A stretch of 64,000 bases of DNA from Lysobacteraceae bacterium. Its GTDB lineage: Bacteria; Pseudomonadota; Gammaproteobacteria; Xanthomonadales; Rhodanobacteraceae. The notes under the pieces were generated by a model. The model ran no database searches, was not told the DNA's origin, and worked only from the letters and a program-made list of their open reading frames with translations. Position 1 is the first letter of the stretch, and each line of letters opens with the position of its first letter. The stretch is taken from NCBI GenBank assembly GCA_004143945.1, contig SEHB01000009.1:1-64000 (forward strand). The letters run 5' to 3'. This document shows positions 9,736 through 18,228 of the stretch, piece after piece. Both the position numbers and the translations under genes were made by a program.

Positions 9736-10939
9736 GCACCGCCTGATCGTGCTCGACGACGACGCCGACGTCGCCGATACCGTCGCGCTGGTCGCGCGCA
9801 GCCACGGCTTCGAAGTGCGCACCACGGCCGCACCCGACGAGTTCTTCGCCTGGGTCGACGACTGGTCGCCGACGCATGTCGCGGTGGACCTGCTGATGCC
9901 CGCGATGGACGGCATCGAGATCCTGCGCGCGCTCGCGAGCGGGCATTGCGAGGCGCGCATCATCCTCATGAGCGGCGTCGGCGCGAAGATCCTCGAATCG
10001 GCCGCGCACGGCGCGCGCGAACGCGGGCTGCGCCTGCGCGGCGTGCTGCCCAAGCCGTTCCGCCCGGCGGAACTGCGCGAACTGCTCGACGACGAGCGCG
10101 ACGAAGGCAGCCAGGCGCCGCGCGCGCCCGAGCGCTCGCGCGGCGGGCCCGAGGAAGAGCTGCGCCACGAACTCGACGAGGCGTTGCGCGGCCATCAGTT
10201 CGTGCTCCACTACCAGCCGAAGGTCAGCCTCGCCACGTCCCGCATCGAGGGATTCGAGGCGCTGCTGCGCTGGCAGCATCCGCGCCATGGCCTGGTGCCC
10301 CCGGGCTGGTTCATCACGCTGGCCGAACGGTCGGGCCGCATGGACGCGCTCACGCGCGAAGTCGTCGAGCTCGGCCTGCCGTGGCTGGCGCGGCAAGAGG
10401 CGCGCCCGTGGCTCTCGCTCGCGATCAACGTGTCCGCGCGCAACCTCGGCGACGTGCGCTTCGCGGACCAGATGCACGAGCAGTGCCGGCGCCACGGCAT
10501 CGATCCGCGCCGCATCATCCTCGAGCTGACCGAGAGCAGCGCGACGCAGGACCACGCCGTCGCGCTCGACATCCTCACGCGGATCCGGCTCAAGGGCTTC
10601 AAGCTCAGCATCGACGATTTCGGGACCGGCTACTCGTCGATGACCAAGCTCGCGCAATTGCCGGTGTCGGAGATCAAGATCGACCGCTCCTTCGTCGGCT
10701 CGATCACGCGCTCGCAGGAGTCACGCACGATCGTCGAGTCGACGCTGGGCCTCGCGCGCTCGCTCGCGCTGACGACGGTCGCCGAAGGCGTCGAGGACGC
10801 CGCGACGCTCGAACTGCTGCGCACGCTCGGCTGCGACCTCGCGCAGGGCTACCACCTCGCGCGACCGATGGACGCGCAGGCGGCGAACGATTGGCTCGTG
10901 GGCTGGGAACGGGACCACCCACCGGGCGTGCCCGCCTGA
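9728..10939 (+). CDS. Response regulator with EAL c-di-GMP phosphodiesterase output
   Basis: 403 residues. The receiver (about 6-125) has the acidic pocket LDDDAD, phospho-Asp in VDLLMPAMDG and KPF. The EAL domain (about 145-395) keeps the metal and catalytic motifs: EALLRWQHP, INVSARNL, LELTESS, DDFGTGYSS, IKIDRSFV, AEGVED and QGYHLARPM. It should therefore be active, cleaving c-di-GMP to pGpG. ATG at 9728 overlaps the kinase stop by 8 bases (ATGCCTGA); GTG at 9722 is an alternative. The overlap suggests translational coupling and a cognate kinase-regulator pair. Confidence 0.93.
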   Translation: MPEHRLIVLDDDADVADTVALVARSHGFEVRTTAAPDEFFAWVDDWSPTHVAVDLLMPAMDGIEILRALASGHCEARIILMSGVGAKILESAAHGARERGLRLRGVLPKPFRPAELRELLDDERDEGSQAPRAPERSRGGPEEELRHELDEALRGHQFVLHYQPKVSLATSRIEGFEALLRWQHPRHGLVPPGWFITLAERSGRMDALTREVVELGLPWLARQEARPWLSLAINVSARNLGDVRFADQMHEQCRRHGIDPRRIILELTESSATQDHAVALDILTRIRLKGFKLSIDDFGTGYSSMTKLAQLPVSEIKIDRSFVGSITRSQESRTIVESTLGLARSLALTTVAEGVEDAATLELLRTLGCDLAQGYHLARPMDAQAANDWLVGWERDHPPGVPA

Positions 10940-10972
10940 CGCGGCGGGCGACGCATCGCGGGACGGGGCGCC

Positions 10973-11545
10973 TCAGAACGTGCGAATGCGCCGCGGCTTC
11001 AGCAACATCGACATGCCGAGGCCGGCAAGCAGCCAGCCGCCGAACTGGTCCGCGAGGTCGCCGAGCAGGAACGGCGTCGCGAAGCCGTACCAGTTCCATT
11101 GGGACACCGAGATCGACAGCCACGCGGCGACGCCGACGAGCGCGAGCGACAGCACGCGCCGCCCGGGGCCGCCCGGCAGTTGCACCAGCAACAGCGCGCC
11201 GAGCAACGCAGCGAGCAGGTTGGAGACGAACTCGGTCACGAGCTGGCGCGGCGACATCGCCTCGCCGCCGTTCGGCTTGTAGACGAGCAGGCCCGAGGGC
11301 CCGCTCGCGAGCTTGAGCTCCCATTCGGCCTGCTGTTCCGGCGGCGCCTTGCCGTACAAGTCGATCCACGGGAAGTAGTACATGCCCGGCTGGTCGATGT
11401 TGGCCGAGAGCGCCGACAGCACCTGGGCTTCGTTCGGCAGCGGCTTCAGTGCGTTGCGCTCGAACGGCAGCAGCATGTGGGACACCGCACCCCAGGCGAA
11501 CATCAGCACGCCGCCGACGATCGCGGCGAGGACGATACGGATCAT
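10973..11545 (-). CDS. Integral membrane protein of unknown function
   Basis: 190 residues with an N-terminal hydrophobic segment (IVLAAIVGGVLMFAWGAVSHMLL), a central soluble stretch of about 75 residues rich in Pro and aromatics (GMYYFPWIDLYGKAPPEQQAEW), then three hydrophobic segments (NLLAALLGALLLVQL; VLSLALVGVAAWLSISV; LADQFGGWLLAGLGMSML). The basic end KPRRIRTF should be cytoplasmic. I do not recognise the family. Convergent with the REC-EAL gene (33 bp between stops) and upstream-adjacent to M48 protease genes on the same strand. Confidence 0.8.
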   Translation of the reverse strand: MIRIVLAAIVGGVLMFAWGAVSHMLLPFERNALKPLPNEAQVLSALSANIDQPGMYYFPWIDLYGKAPPEQQAEWELKLASGPSGLLVYKPNGGEAMSPRQLVTEFVSNLLAALLGALLLVQLPGGPGRRVLSLALVGVAAWLSISVSQWNWYGFATPFLLGDLADQFGGWLLAGLGMSMLLKPRRIRTF

Positions 11546-11614
11546 CGGGTCACTCCGCTTGCGGGCCGGCGGCCACGAGAGGCCGCATCATACGCGCACC
11601 GCGACCGCGCGACG

Positions 11615-12964
11615 TCACGGCGCGACCGCGCGCTGCCCTGCGTTGGCGGTCGGGTTGTCCTGGTTTTCCTTGAACCATTCCATCGAGCGTCGCACGCGGT
11701 CGTAACCGCTCGGATGGTCATAGAACAGGAATTCCTCGACCGGCCCCGGCTGGATCTTGCGATACGCGGACAGCCGCATCGCCGCCATCGCGAAGCCATG
11801 CGGCTCGCGCGCGGCGTCGATGCCGAACATGTCGGCCTCGGCCTCGGCCTGCCGGATGATCGTGTTGAGGACCGGCGTCGCGAGGAAGAAGAACAGCGAC
11901 AGGATCGCGACCGCGAGCGGCAACGCGGCCGGATCCGCGCGGTCGCGCAGGCCGAGGCGCGTGCCCCAGCGCGCGAGCGCGACGTCGAACACGCGATGCA
12001 CGAACCAGAAGCCGAGCGTGAGCACGAGCGACACGTAGACGACGAGGCGGAACGCGTGGTTCAGCACGTAGTGGCCCATCTCGTGGCCCATCACGGCCTT
12101 GATCTCGGGCTCCGAGGTGCGGTCGAGCAGATTGTCGTTGAGCGCGACGCGCGTGGTGCCGAGGAAGCCCGCGACGTTCGCGCTGATGCGCGTGGTCTGG
12201 CGCGAGGCGTCGAACTCGACCACGTTGTCGACCGGAATGCGGTTCGCGCGCGCGAGCGACAGCACCGACTCGCGCACGCTGCCCTCGCGCAGCGGCTTGT
12301 AGTCGTTGAACAGCGGATCGATGAAGACCGGTGCGAGCATCATCAGGAACAGCGTCAGCGCGAATGCGCCCGCGCTCGCGCCGATCCACCAGCGCGCACC
12401 CATGCGCCGCACCGCGGCGTAGAGCGCGGCGAGGATCGGCGGCACGAGCACGAGTCCGACCATGAGCTCTTTCAACTGGTCGCCGAACCAGCCGCCGAAG
12501 TCCTGGGTCGCGAGCCCGTACTGGTGCTCGCGAACGAAGTCCTGGTAGACCACGAGCGGCAGGCTCAGCACGAAGCCCACCAGCATCCACTGCAGGCCGT
12601 AGAGCATCGCCTGCACCCACGGCCTGCGGCTGCGGCGTTCGGCGAAATCGCGCATGCGGCGCGAGAGGCCACTGCCGAGCAGCACCGCGGCCACCGCGAA
12701 GCCGTACAGGAGGCCCCACAGCTGCAGCCAGTAGCCGCCCTCGAAATACGCATCGGACTTCGCGCGCTGCTCGGGTGTCAGCAGGTCGACATAGGCCTGC
12801 GTCGCGCGTTCTACATCGAATCTTGGACCCGGCCGCGCCGCGTCGGGTATCTGCAGGCCGGGCGGCAGGTCGCGGGTAGCGGTCGCGGTTTCCGCGGCGT
12901 ACGCGGGGAAAGCCTGGCTCGCGAATATCGCGACCAGGACGAGCATGCGCAGCAGGCACTTCAT
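11615..12964 (-). CDS. M48 (Ste24-like) integral membrane zinc metallopeptidase
   Basis: 449 residues. A signal peptide or first helix (LRMLVLVAIFASQAFPAYA) is followed by several membrane helices, the zinc motif HEMGHYVLNH near residue 292, and the third ligand in AEAEADMFGIDAA near 373. This is the arrangement of Ste24/M48 CAAX-type endopeptidases, which in bacteria act in the inner membrane in protein quality control. The region QFLKELMVG-like before the motif and GCALVDR-like spacing fit the Ste24 branch rather than HtpX. No linked partner gene indicates a specific substrate. Confidence 0.88.
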   Translation of the reverse strand: MKCLLRMLVLVAIFASQAFPAYAAETATATRDLPPGLQIPDAARPGPRFDVERATQAYVDLLTPEQRAKSDAYFEGGYWLQLWGLLYGFAVAAVLLGSGLSRRMRDFAERRSRRPWVQAMLYGLQWMLVGFVLSLPLVVYQDFVREHQYGLATQDFGGWFGDQLKELMVGLVLVPPILAALYAAVRRMGARWWIGASAGAFALTLFLMMLAPVFIDPLFNDYKPLREGSVRESVLSLARANRIPVDNVVEFDASRQTTRISANVAGFLGTTRVALNDNLLDRTSEPEIKAVMGHEMGHYVLNHAFRLVVYVSLVLTLGFWFVHRVFDVALARWGTRLGLRDRADPAALPLAVAILSLFFFLATPVLNTIIRQAEAEADMFGIDAAREPHGFAMAAMRLSAYRKIQPGPVEEFLFYDHPSGYDRVRRSMEWFKENQDNPTANAGQRAVAP

Positions 12965-13043
12965 GGCGGATCCCCGAGGGTGCGACCAGGCGCAGCCTCG
13001 GGGATCGCGGGTCCGGCGTCAATGCGCCGGAAGGCAGGGACGC

Positions 13044-13505
13044 TTACTCCTTCGCGTCGCCCGCGCGGCTCAGCGTGAAGCCGCCGACACTGACGCCGAG
13101 TTCGACGCCTTCACCCGCACCGGCGAGCGCGAGCGAGACCGTGCCCTTGCTCAGCACCTGCGCAGTGCCCGACTTGCCCGCGCCGGCGCTCGCATCGCCC
13201 TGAGCGTAGGTGCCGAGCACGTCCTCGATCTTGTGCACGTCGGTGAAGTGGCCGGTGCCATTGTCGATGTGCGACTTGCCGACCGTGAGGCCACCGCCCT
13301 TCGCTTCGATCTTCACGGCCATCGTCTGGCCGTTCTCGCACGAGACGGTACCGTGGCCTTCGGCGTGCTTGAACACGAGCGACCAGCCCGTCAGCGAGAA
13401 CTTGAGCTTGCAGTCGAGTTCCGCGGCCGAAGCCGGGCTCGACGCGGCCATCGCGAGGCCGAGGACAACGGCCGCGCCGAGTAGATGGCGGGATGCATGG
13501 TTCAT
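13044..13505 (-). CDS. Secreted small protein of unknown function
   Basis: 153 residues with a clear signal peptide (LLGAAVVLGLAMAASSPASAA, cleaved before ELDCKLKFSL). The mature part is beta-rich and Gly/Ser-rich, has two cysteines (LDCK, VSCEN) that could form one disulfide, and ends in GVELGVSVGGFTLSRAG. The start at 13505 has a perfect GGAGG seven bases upstream. I remember similar unnamed secreted proteins in proteobacteria but cannot assign a named family. The regular alternation suggests a compact beta-sandwich or lipocalin-like fold; this is inference. Confidence 0.8.
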   Translation of the reverse strand: MNHASRHLLGAAVVLGLAMAASSPASAAELDCKLKFSLTGWSLVFKHAEGHGTVSCENGQTMAVKIEAKGGGLTVGKSHIDNGTGHFTDVHKIEDVLGTYAQGDASAGAGKSGTAQVLSKGTVSLALAGAGEGVELGVSVGGFTLSRAGDAKE

Positions 13506-13589
13506 CGTCGATCCTCCTGCTGCGACATGCAGCGCGCGCAGTGTCGGCACGATCGGCTGAACGCGGCGCGACTCGCCGCACCCGCGCGT

Positions 13590-14159
13590 TCAGGGGGGGC
13601 TGTCGCGGCCGGTGCCGAGGTCCCGCACCGCGCGCCAGCGCGCGAGCTTCTCGGCGCGCGGGATCGAGGCGTTGGCCGGACTCGTCGACGGCAGCGCGAG
13701 CACGCCGAGGCGCGCGCGGCGCGCGGGCGCGATCGCAGGTTCGATGCGGCGCTGGAACACCTGCAGCGCCTTCGCGCCATTGATCGCGAGTGCGCCGATC
13801 GTCGGATGCCGCTCCAGCAGCGCCGGGATGTCGTTCGCGATCTCGCTGCCGGGGCGGATCGCGCTGTCGAGGCTGCCCGGGCGTTCGCAGCTTTCCAGTA
13901 CGTCCCAGATGCCGATGCCGCGGTGATGCAGGCGCGCGATGCGTTCCTCGTAGGGAAGCTCCGGGCCCGCATCGAACAGCTCGCCCATGAATGGCCAGAA
14001 CAGGTTCTGCGGATGCGCATAGGACTGCTGCAGCTCGAGCGAGCGCACGCTCGGCGCGGTGCCGAGCACGAGCACGCGACAGCCCTCGCCCACCTGCGGC
14101 GCGAAACTGCTGACGCGCGCGTCGCCGAGGCCTGGCGAGCCGCTGCGCGCACGCGCCAT
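13590..14159 (-). CDS. DNA-deoxyinosine (hypoxanthine) glycosylase-like, uracil-DNA glycosylase superfamily
   Basis: 189 residues. The motif VLGTAPSVRSLELQQSYAHPQNLFW matches the family that carries GSxPGxxSLxxQQYYxHPxNxFW, annotated as DNA-deoxyinosine glycosylase and structurally Mug-like; the C-terminal ALPSTSPAN is the second active-site motif. It should remove hypoxanthine (deaminated adenine) from DNA. Note GTAPS in place of the usual GSMPG. The start at 14159 follows the peroxiredoxin stop by a single base, so the two form an operon linking oxidative defence and base repair. Confidence 0.82.
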   Translation of the reverse strand: MARARSGSPGLGDARVSSFAPQVGEGCRVLVLGTAPSVRSLELQQSYAHPQNLFWPFMGELFDAGPELPYEERIARLHHRGIGIWDVLESCERPGSLDSAIRPGSEIANDIPALLERHPTIGALAINGAKALQVFQRRIEPAIAPARRARLGVLALPSTSPANASIPRAEKLARWRAVRDLGTGRDSPP

Positions 14160-14160
14160 C

Positions 14161-14697
14161 TCAACCGCCCGCCGGATCCTTGCGCAGCGCCGCGAGGTCC
14201 GCGAGCACCTGCTTCGAATTTTCCTTCGGGTCGACATCGCGGTAGCGTCGCGCGACCTTGCCCGCGGGATCGATCAGGAAGGTTTCGCGGCGCGCGTACT
14301 CCATGCCGAGCTTCGAAACCAGGACGCCGTAGGCCCTCGCCACGGCCTGGTCCGCATCCGACAGCAGCGGGAACGGCACCTTGTACTTCTGCGCGAACTC
14401 CGCATGCGAAGCGACGTCGTCGAGGCTGACGCCCCAGACGTCGGCGCCGGCCTTGCGCAGCGCGATGATGTCGTCGCGGAACGTGCACACCTGGGTGGTG
14501 CAGCCGGGCGTGAAATCCTTCGGATAGAAATAGAGCACGGTCCACTCGCCTGCACGGTCGGCCAGCGCATGCCAGTTGCCTTTCTGGTCCTGCAGGCGGA
14601 ACGCGGGCGCCGCTGCGCCGGGTTCGGGGCCGCCGGCTTGCGCGTGCACGAAGCCGGGGACGGCGAACGACAGTGCGAGCAGCAGGATGCGAAGCAT
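14161..14697 (-). CDS. Exported BCP/PrxQ-type peroxiredoxin
   Basis: 178 residues. Residues 1-20 form a signal peptide (LRILLLALSFAVPGFVHAQ), so it acts in the periplasm, unlike classic cytosolic Bcp. The thioredoxin-fold core holds FTPGCTTQVCTFRDD: the first cysteine is peroxidatic and the second, five residues on, resolving, as in E. coli Bcp. WTVLYFYPKDFTPG and VVSLDDVASHAEFA-like context are typical. Start at 14697 is supported by GGAGG eight bases upstream; the longer ORF is rejected. It reduces hydroperoxides using a periplasmic thiol donor not found here. Confidence 0.9.
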   Translation of the reverse strand: MLRILLLALSFAVPGFVHAQAGGPEPGAAAPAFRLQDQKGNWHALADRAGEWTVLYFYPKDFTPGCTTQVCTFRDDIIALRKAGADVWGVSLDDVASHAEFAQKYKVPFPLLSDADQAVARAYGVLVSKLGMEYARRETFLIDPAGKVARRYRDVDPKENSKQVLADLAALRKDPAGG

Positions 14698-14834
14698 GGC
14701 GAACCTCCGGAACAGGCGCGCGACCGCTGGCTGCGGTCGGATGCACGAGTCTAGCGCGCGCTTACCCAACGCCCACGAAACGCCACGTTCAGGCTTGGCG
14801 CTGCATCGTGGCCGATGCGACGGAGCGGGCAGCC

Positions 14835-15053
14835 ATGGTCCTCAAGCACATCTACCATGCGCGCGGCAGCGACGGGCACGACTACGAGATCCACGTCTAC
14901 GTCGAGCCGGCGAGCCACGCGAACGCGCACATCGAGAAGATCACGAAGGTATGCCTCGCCGACGGCGGCGAGTTGCGCGTGCTGTCGCATCGCCACTACG
15001 AAGTGCTGGCCACGGGCGTCCGGCTTGAGGCGGGAGATCCGGAGGCGATCTGA
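14835..15053 (+). CDS. Small conserved-looking hypothetical protein (72 aa)
   Basis: 72 residues, soluble, acidic-basic mixed, with two strand-like halves (YEIHVYVEPASH and GELRVLSHRHYEVLATGVRL). The ATG at 14835 has GGAGC about 10 bases upstream, and codon use is typical of the genome, so I accept it over the longer 14673 start. No motif is recognised. It stands alone, divergent from the peroxiredoxin gene. Confidence 0.6.
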   Translation: MVLKHIYHARGSDGHDYEIHVYVEPASHANAHIEKITKVCLADGGELRVLSHRHYEVLATGVRLEAGDPEAI

Positions 15054-15118
15054 CGCGCGCCGGGCGGGCGCCCGCGCGCGCCGGCTGGATGCGCGGCTCG
15101 GTGCAGATTGGGCACGAG

Positions 15119-15190
15119 ATTGAAACACGGGGCACGAGGAGAACGACAAGGGCGTTATCCCGTGCGCCTGTCTCGTGTGCGCCGTGCGCT
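15119..15190. repeat. Interspersed repeat, inverted pair of the GAAACACGGGG family
   Basis: ATTGAAACACGGGGCACGAG at the left edge faces CTCGTGTGCGCCGTG about 40 bases later, which read backwards gives CACGGCGCACACGAG. It lies between the 72-aa gene and the convergent lipoprotein gene. Close relatives occur at 26559-26716 and 27774-27801. Confidence 0.6.
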
Positions 15191-15224
15191 GCCGGACGTG
15201 CCGGCCGGCCTGCGGCCGTCCAGC

Positions 15225-15959
15225 CTACGGCTTGGCCGATTTGGCGGGTTTCTCGGGCACGGGCCAGCGCGCGCCATCGAACCCGCCGACTTCGAACACC
15301 AGCGTGCGCGGCGACTTGCCGTTCTCGCGCACGTCGAGTTCGATCCGGCGCGCGCCTTCGAGCGTCGCGAGGAACGCCTTGTCGTCGCGGATGAACAGCG
15401 CCGGTTCGCCGGTCGCCGGAAGATAGGCCTTGATCTTCGCGGGCTTGCCGTCGACGCGCGCGTCGAGGCTGCAATTGCCGCGACATTCGAAGCCCTTGCC
15501 CGAGCCGAACAGGTACACGCTCTGGCCCCAGTCGGTGTGCCGGCGCAACACGAGCCGCACGCGCGCGCTCGCGACCGCGTCGCTGCTGTAGATCGATGCA
15601 ACGTTCTGCTGCCCGCCCGATTCCTCGCCCGACTGGTAGATCCAGAGCTGTTGCAGACGTCGGCGCGCGGCGATTGCCTCGCCCTTCGTGCGCGCGTCCG
15701 CGAGCGTCGTCGCGACTTCGGTGGCGGCGGCGCTGCCCGGGTACTTGTCGACGATTTCCTGCCCGATCGGCGCCGCGAGCTCCCAGGACTGTTCCTTGAC
15801 GAGCGTGCGATAGAGTTCGAGCGCCTTGTTCGCCTGCGCTTCCACCGCGGCGGCCGCTGCGGCGGCCTGCTCTTCGGGTGTCGGGCCCGATGGCGAGCAC
15901 GCGGCGACCAGGGCGGCCAGCAGCAGGGCTGCCGGCAGGATGCGGGGCCGCATGCGCAT
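15225..15959 (-). CDS. Lipoprotein of unknown function
   Basis: 244 residues. The signal peptide PAALLLAALVAACSPSG has a lipobox (VAAC), so the mature protein starts at that cysteine and is membrane-anchored. An Ala-rich coiled-coil-like stretch (PEEQAAAAAAAVEAQANKALELYRTL) follows, then a helical region, then a beta-rich C-terminal half with two cysteines (FECRGNCSL). The closing part (RIELDVRENGKSPRTLVFEVGGFD) looks like a small sandwich domain. No named family is recognised. The start at 15959 has another Met two codons later that is equally possible. Confidence 0.75.
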   Translation of the reverse strand: MRMRPRILPAALLLAALVAACSPSGPTPEEQAAAAAAAVEAQANKALELYRTLVKEQSWELAAPIGQEIVDKYPGSAAATEVATTLADARTKGEAIAARRRLQQLWIYQSGEESGGQQNVASIYSSDAVASARVRLVLRRHTDWGQSVYLFGSGKGFECRGNCSLDARVDGKPAKIKAYLPATGEPALFIRDDKAFLATLEGARRIELDVRENGKSPRTLVFEVGGFDGARWPVPEKPAKSAKP

Positions 15960-16039
15960 GTTCGAAGCTCCGGTTCGCGGGACCGCATCGTACCGCGCCG
16001 GCGCGCGGCCAGCGACGCCGCCCGCGGCCCGGCCGCGGT

Positions 16040-16597
16040 TCAGAACCGTCGGCAGGGATCGCGCCCGAGGTTGCGCTCGTACGTCGTCACGGTTTCGTCG
16101 CGTTCGCGCCCGGCGCGCCCGCTGCGCGCGCCCGCCTCGATCCGGCGGCAGGCTTCGCGCCGCGGCACCGGCGTCGCGCGCACGCCGACGCTGCCCGCGG
16201 CGCCGCGGCTCGGGCGTCGCGCCGACGCGCCTGCCGGGATCGAGCCGGGGCAGCGTGCGTGGCGATAGAACACCTCTCCGTTGGTCGCACGGCACTCGAA
16301 GGATTGCACCGGTTTCGCCGAACGCGTCCTGCGCGCCGACACGCGCGGCGCACGCCCGCTACGCGGTGTCGCGTTCGCCACGGGCCCGGTCGCCGCAGCG
16401 GCGGGTATCGCTGCGAACTCGATCAGTTGCTGGCGCGCCGGATCGGTGCAGGGTCGATCCTGGAAGACGGCCGGACCCGTGCCCGCCGTGCATCGATACA
16501 CCTTCGGTGCCGCACCCGCCGCGCAGGGCGCGAGCACGCACGCCAGTGCGAGCCACCGCGCTCCGCCGCGGAGCATCGGCCAACATCCCTGTCGCAT
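16040..16597 (-). CDS. Secreted DUF4124-like protein
   Basis: 185 residues with a signal peptide (LALACVLAPCAAGAA). The mature start KVYRCTAGTGPAVFQDRPC is the DUF4124 pattern (a protein that reads Y-C or Y-K and Y/F-Q-D-x-P-C), normally a short extracytoplasmic beta module with a disulfide. A second similar half, FECRATNGEVFYRHARCPG, follows. The tail is Arg-rich and low complexity. The start at 16597 has GGAGG eight bases upstream. Function unknown. A second DUF4124-type gene is at 50335-50979. Confidence 0.78.
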   Translation of the reverse strand: MRQGCWPMLRGGARWLALACVLAPCAAGAAPKVYRCTAGTGPAVFQDRPCTDPARQQLIEFAAIPAAAATGPVANATPRSGRAPRVSARRTRSAKPVQSFECRATNGEVFYRHARCPGSIPAGASARRPSRGAAGSVGVRATPVPRREACRRIEAGARSGRAGRERDETVTTYERNLGRDPCRRF

Positions 16598-16747
16598 CGA
16601 CGCAGCCTCCTGGCCATTCGTGATGATGCGCATCCTGCATGACGACGGATCGCTAGGCGAGCCGCTTGCGTCGCGCGAACGCGTAGGAAATCGACGCCGT
16701 CGCGGGTAGGCCGCGGTAGCATCGGGAACCCGCCGGACCGCCTTCGG

Positions 16748-17827
16748 ATGCGCAAGTACATCCACATCGACATGGACGCGTTCTACGCGTCGGTGGAGCA
16801 ACGCGACGATCCCTCGCTGCGGGGCCGGCCGGTGGTGGTCGCGTGGCGCGGTGCGCGATCAGTCGTGTGCGCGGCGAGCTACGAGGCGCGCAGGTTCGGC
16901 GTGCGCTCGGCGATGCCGGCCGTGCGGGCCGAGCGCCTGTGTCCCGACGCGGTGTTCGTGCCGCCGGATTTCGCGCGCTACCAGGCCGTGTCGAACGCCG
17001 TGCGCGAGATCATGCTGCGCCACACCGACCTCGTCGAGCCCCTGTCGCTCGACGAGGCCTATCTCGACGTCACGTCGCCGAAAACCGCACTCGCGAGCGC
17101 GACCGCGATCGCCAGGGCGATCCGCACCGAGATCCGCGAGTCGACCGGCCTCACCGCCTCGGCCGGCGTCGCGCCGGCGAAATTCCTGGCCAAGATCGCG
17201 TCGGACTGGCGCAAGCCCGATGGCCTGTTCGTGATCCGCCCGCACGAGGTCGATGCGTTCCTCGCGCCGTTGCCGGTGTCGCGCATCCACGGCGTGGGCA
17301 AGGTCATGGACGGGCGGCTCGCGGCGCTGGGCATCCGCACCGTGGGCGAGCTGCGTGCGTTCGATGCACGTGCGCTCGAGGCGCGCTTCGGGCGATACGG
17401 TCGTCGGCTGTCGGAACTCGCGCATGGCATCGATCACGGCGAAGTGCGCCCGGATCGGCCGACGCAGTCGATCTCGTCGGAGGACACCTTCGCCGACGAC
17501 GTGCCGCTCGCAGCGCTCGCGCCGAAGATCGCCGAACTCTCGGACAAGACCTGGCAGGCCGCGAGCCGCACCGAGCGCATCGGCCGCACCGTGGTGCTGA
17601 AGCTCAAGACGCGCGAGTTCCGCATCCTGACCCGCAGCCGCACGCCCGATTCGCCACCGCGCTCGCCACGGGAACTGTGCGCGATCGCGCTCGCGCTGCC
17701 GGACCAGGTCGACCTGCCCGCCGACACGCTGTACCGGCTCGTCGGCGTCGGGCTTTCGAACTTCCACGATCCCGACGACACGCCAGCGCAACCCGAGCTG
17801 TTCGCGGAACCGGCCGACCTCGCGTGA
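16748..17827 (+). CDS. dinB: DNA polymerase IV (Y-family translesion polymerase)
   Basis: 359 residues, normal for DinB. The palm motifs are intact: HIDMDAFYASVEQRDDP at the N-terminus (catalytic Asp and steric gate Phe region) and PLSLDEAYLDVT (second catalytic Asp-Glu). The thumb HhH segment IHGVGKVMDGRLAALGI and the little-finger domain (TVVLKLKTREFRILTRSRT) follow. It extends mismatched or lesion-blocked primers without proofreading. I see no classic beta-clamp peptide at the very end, although ELFAEPADL is near the expected place. I found no LexA-box-like palindrome in the 150 bp upstream. Confidence 0.95.
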   Translation: MRKYIHIDMDAFYASVEQRDDPSLRGRPVVVAWRGARSVVCAASYEARRFGVRSAMPAVRAERLCPDAVFVPPDFARYQAVSNAVREIMLRHTDLVEPLSLDEAYLDVTSPKTALASATAIARAIRTEIRESTGLTASAGVAPAKFLAKIASDWRKPDGLFVIRPHEVDAFLAPLPVSRIHGVGKVMDGRLAALGIRTVGELRAFDARALEARFGRYGRRLSELAHGIDHGEVRPDRPTQSISSEDTFADDVPLAALAPKIAELSDKTWQAASRTERIGRTVVLKLKTREFRILTRSRTPDSPPRSPRELCAIALALPDQVDLPADTLYRLVGVGLSNFHDPDDTPAQPELFAEPADLA

Positions 17828-17935
17828 GCCCAGGCGCTTCCCGCGGGAGCGGCGCAGCGGCGACCTTCCTCGCTCGCGACGGTGCGGCATGCCTCTGCGC
17901 GGCTGCGTCCCACCCTGCGGACCGGCGGTTCGCAT

Positions 17936-18200
17936 GGGAGGGATTTCAGGCCCGAGCTTCGCGTGGGCACCGGCGATCGGATCGAAGAGCTCGGGGCTGA
18001 AGCCCCTCCCACAGGGAGCGCGAGTACGCGCGGCGATCGGATCGAGGGGCTCGGGGCTGAAGCCCATCCCACGGGGACCGCCAGTACGTGCGGCGATCGG
18101 ATCGAAGGGCTCGGGGCTGAAGCCCCTCCCACAGGGAGCGCGAGTACGCGCGGCGATCGGTTCGAAGGGCTCGGGGCTGAAGCCCTCCCGCACGTCCTGC
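17936..18200. repeat. Tandem array of a 60-bp unit built on the TGAA-hairpin repeat, with one inverted copy in front
   Basis: Units start at 17975, 18035, 18095 and 18155, with an exact 60-bp period; the fourth decays after about 45 bp. Each holds GGGGCTGAAGCCC followed by CCTCCCAC or a close variant, preceded by GATCGGATCGAAG. Units 1 and 3 differ at a single base, whereas unit 2 differs at several, which suggests duplication of a 120-bp dimer. An inverted relative, GGGAGGGATTTCAGGCCCGAG, sits at 17936. This fills the roughly 400-bp gap between dinB and the convergent EamA gene; no gene is seen there. Confidence 0.97.
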
Positions 18201-18228
18201 TCGGTGTCCCCACCGCACGCGTGGACCC

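Noticed and set aside
16598-16747. LexA (SOS) box before dinB
   Set aside because: No palindrome of known LexA type could be read in the gap.
17975-18200. CRISPR array
   Set aside because: Whole 60-bp units repeat, with no variable spacers and no cas genes in the window.
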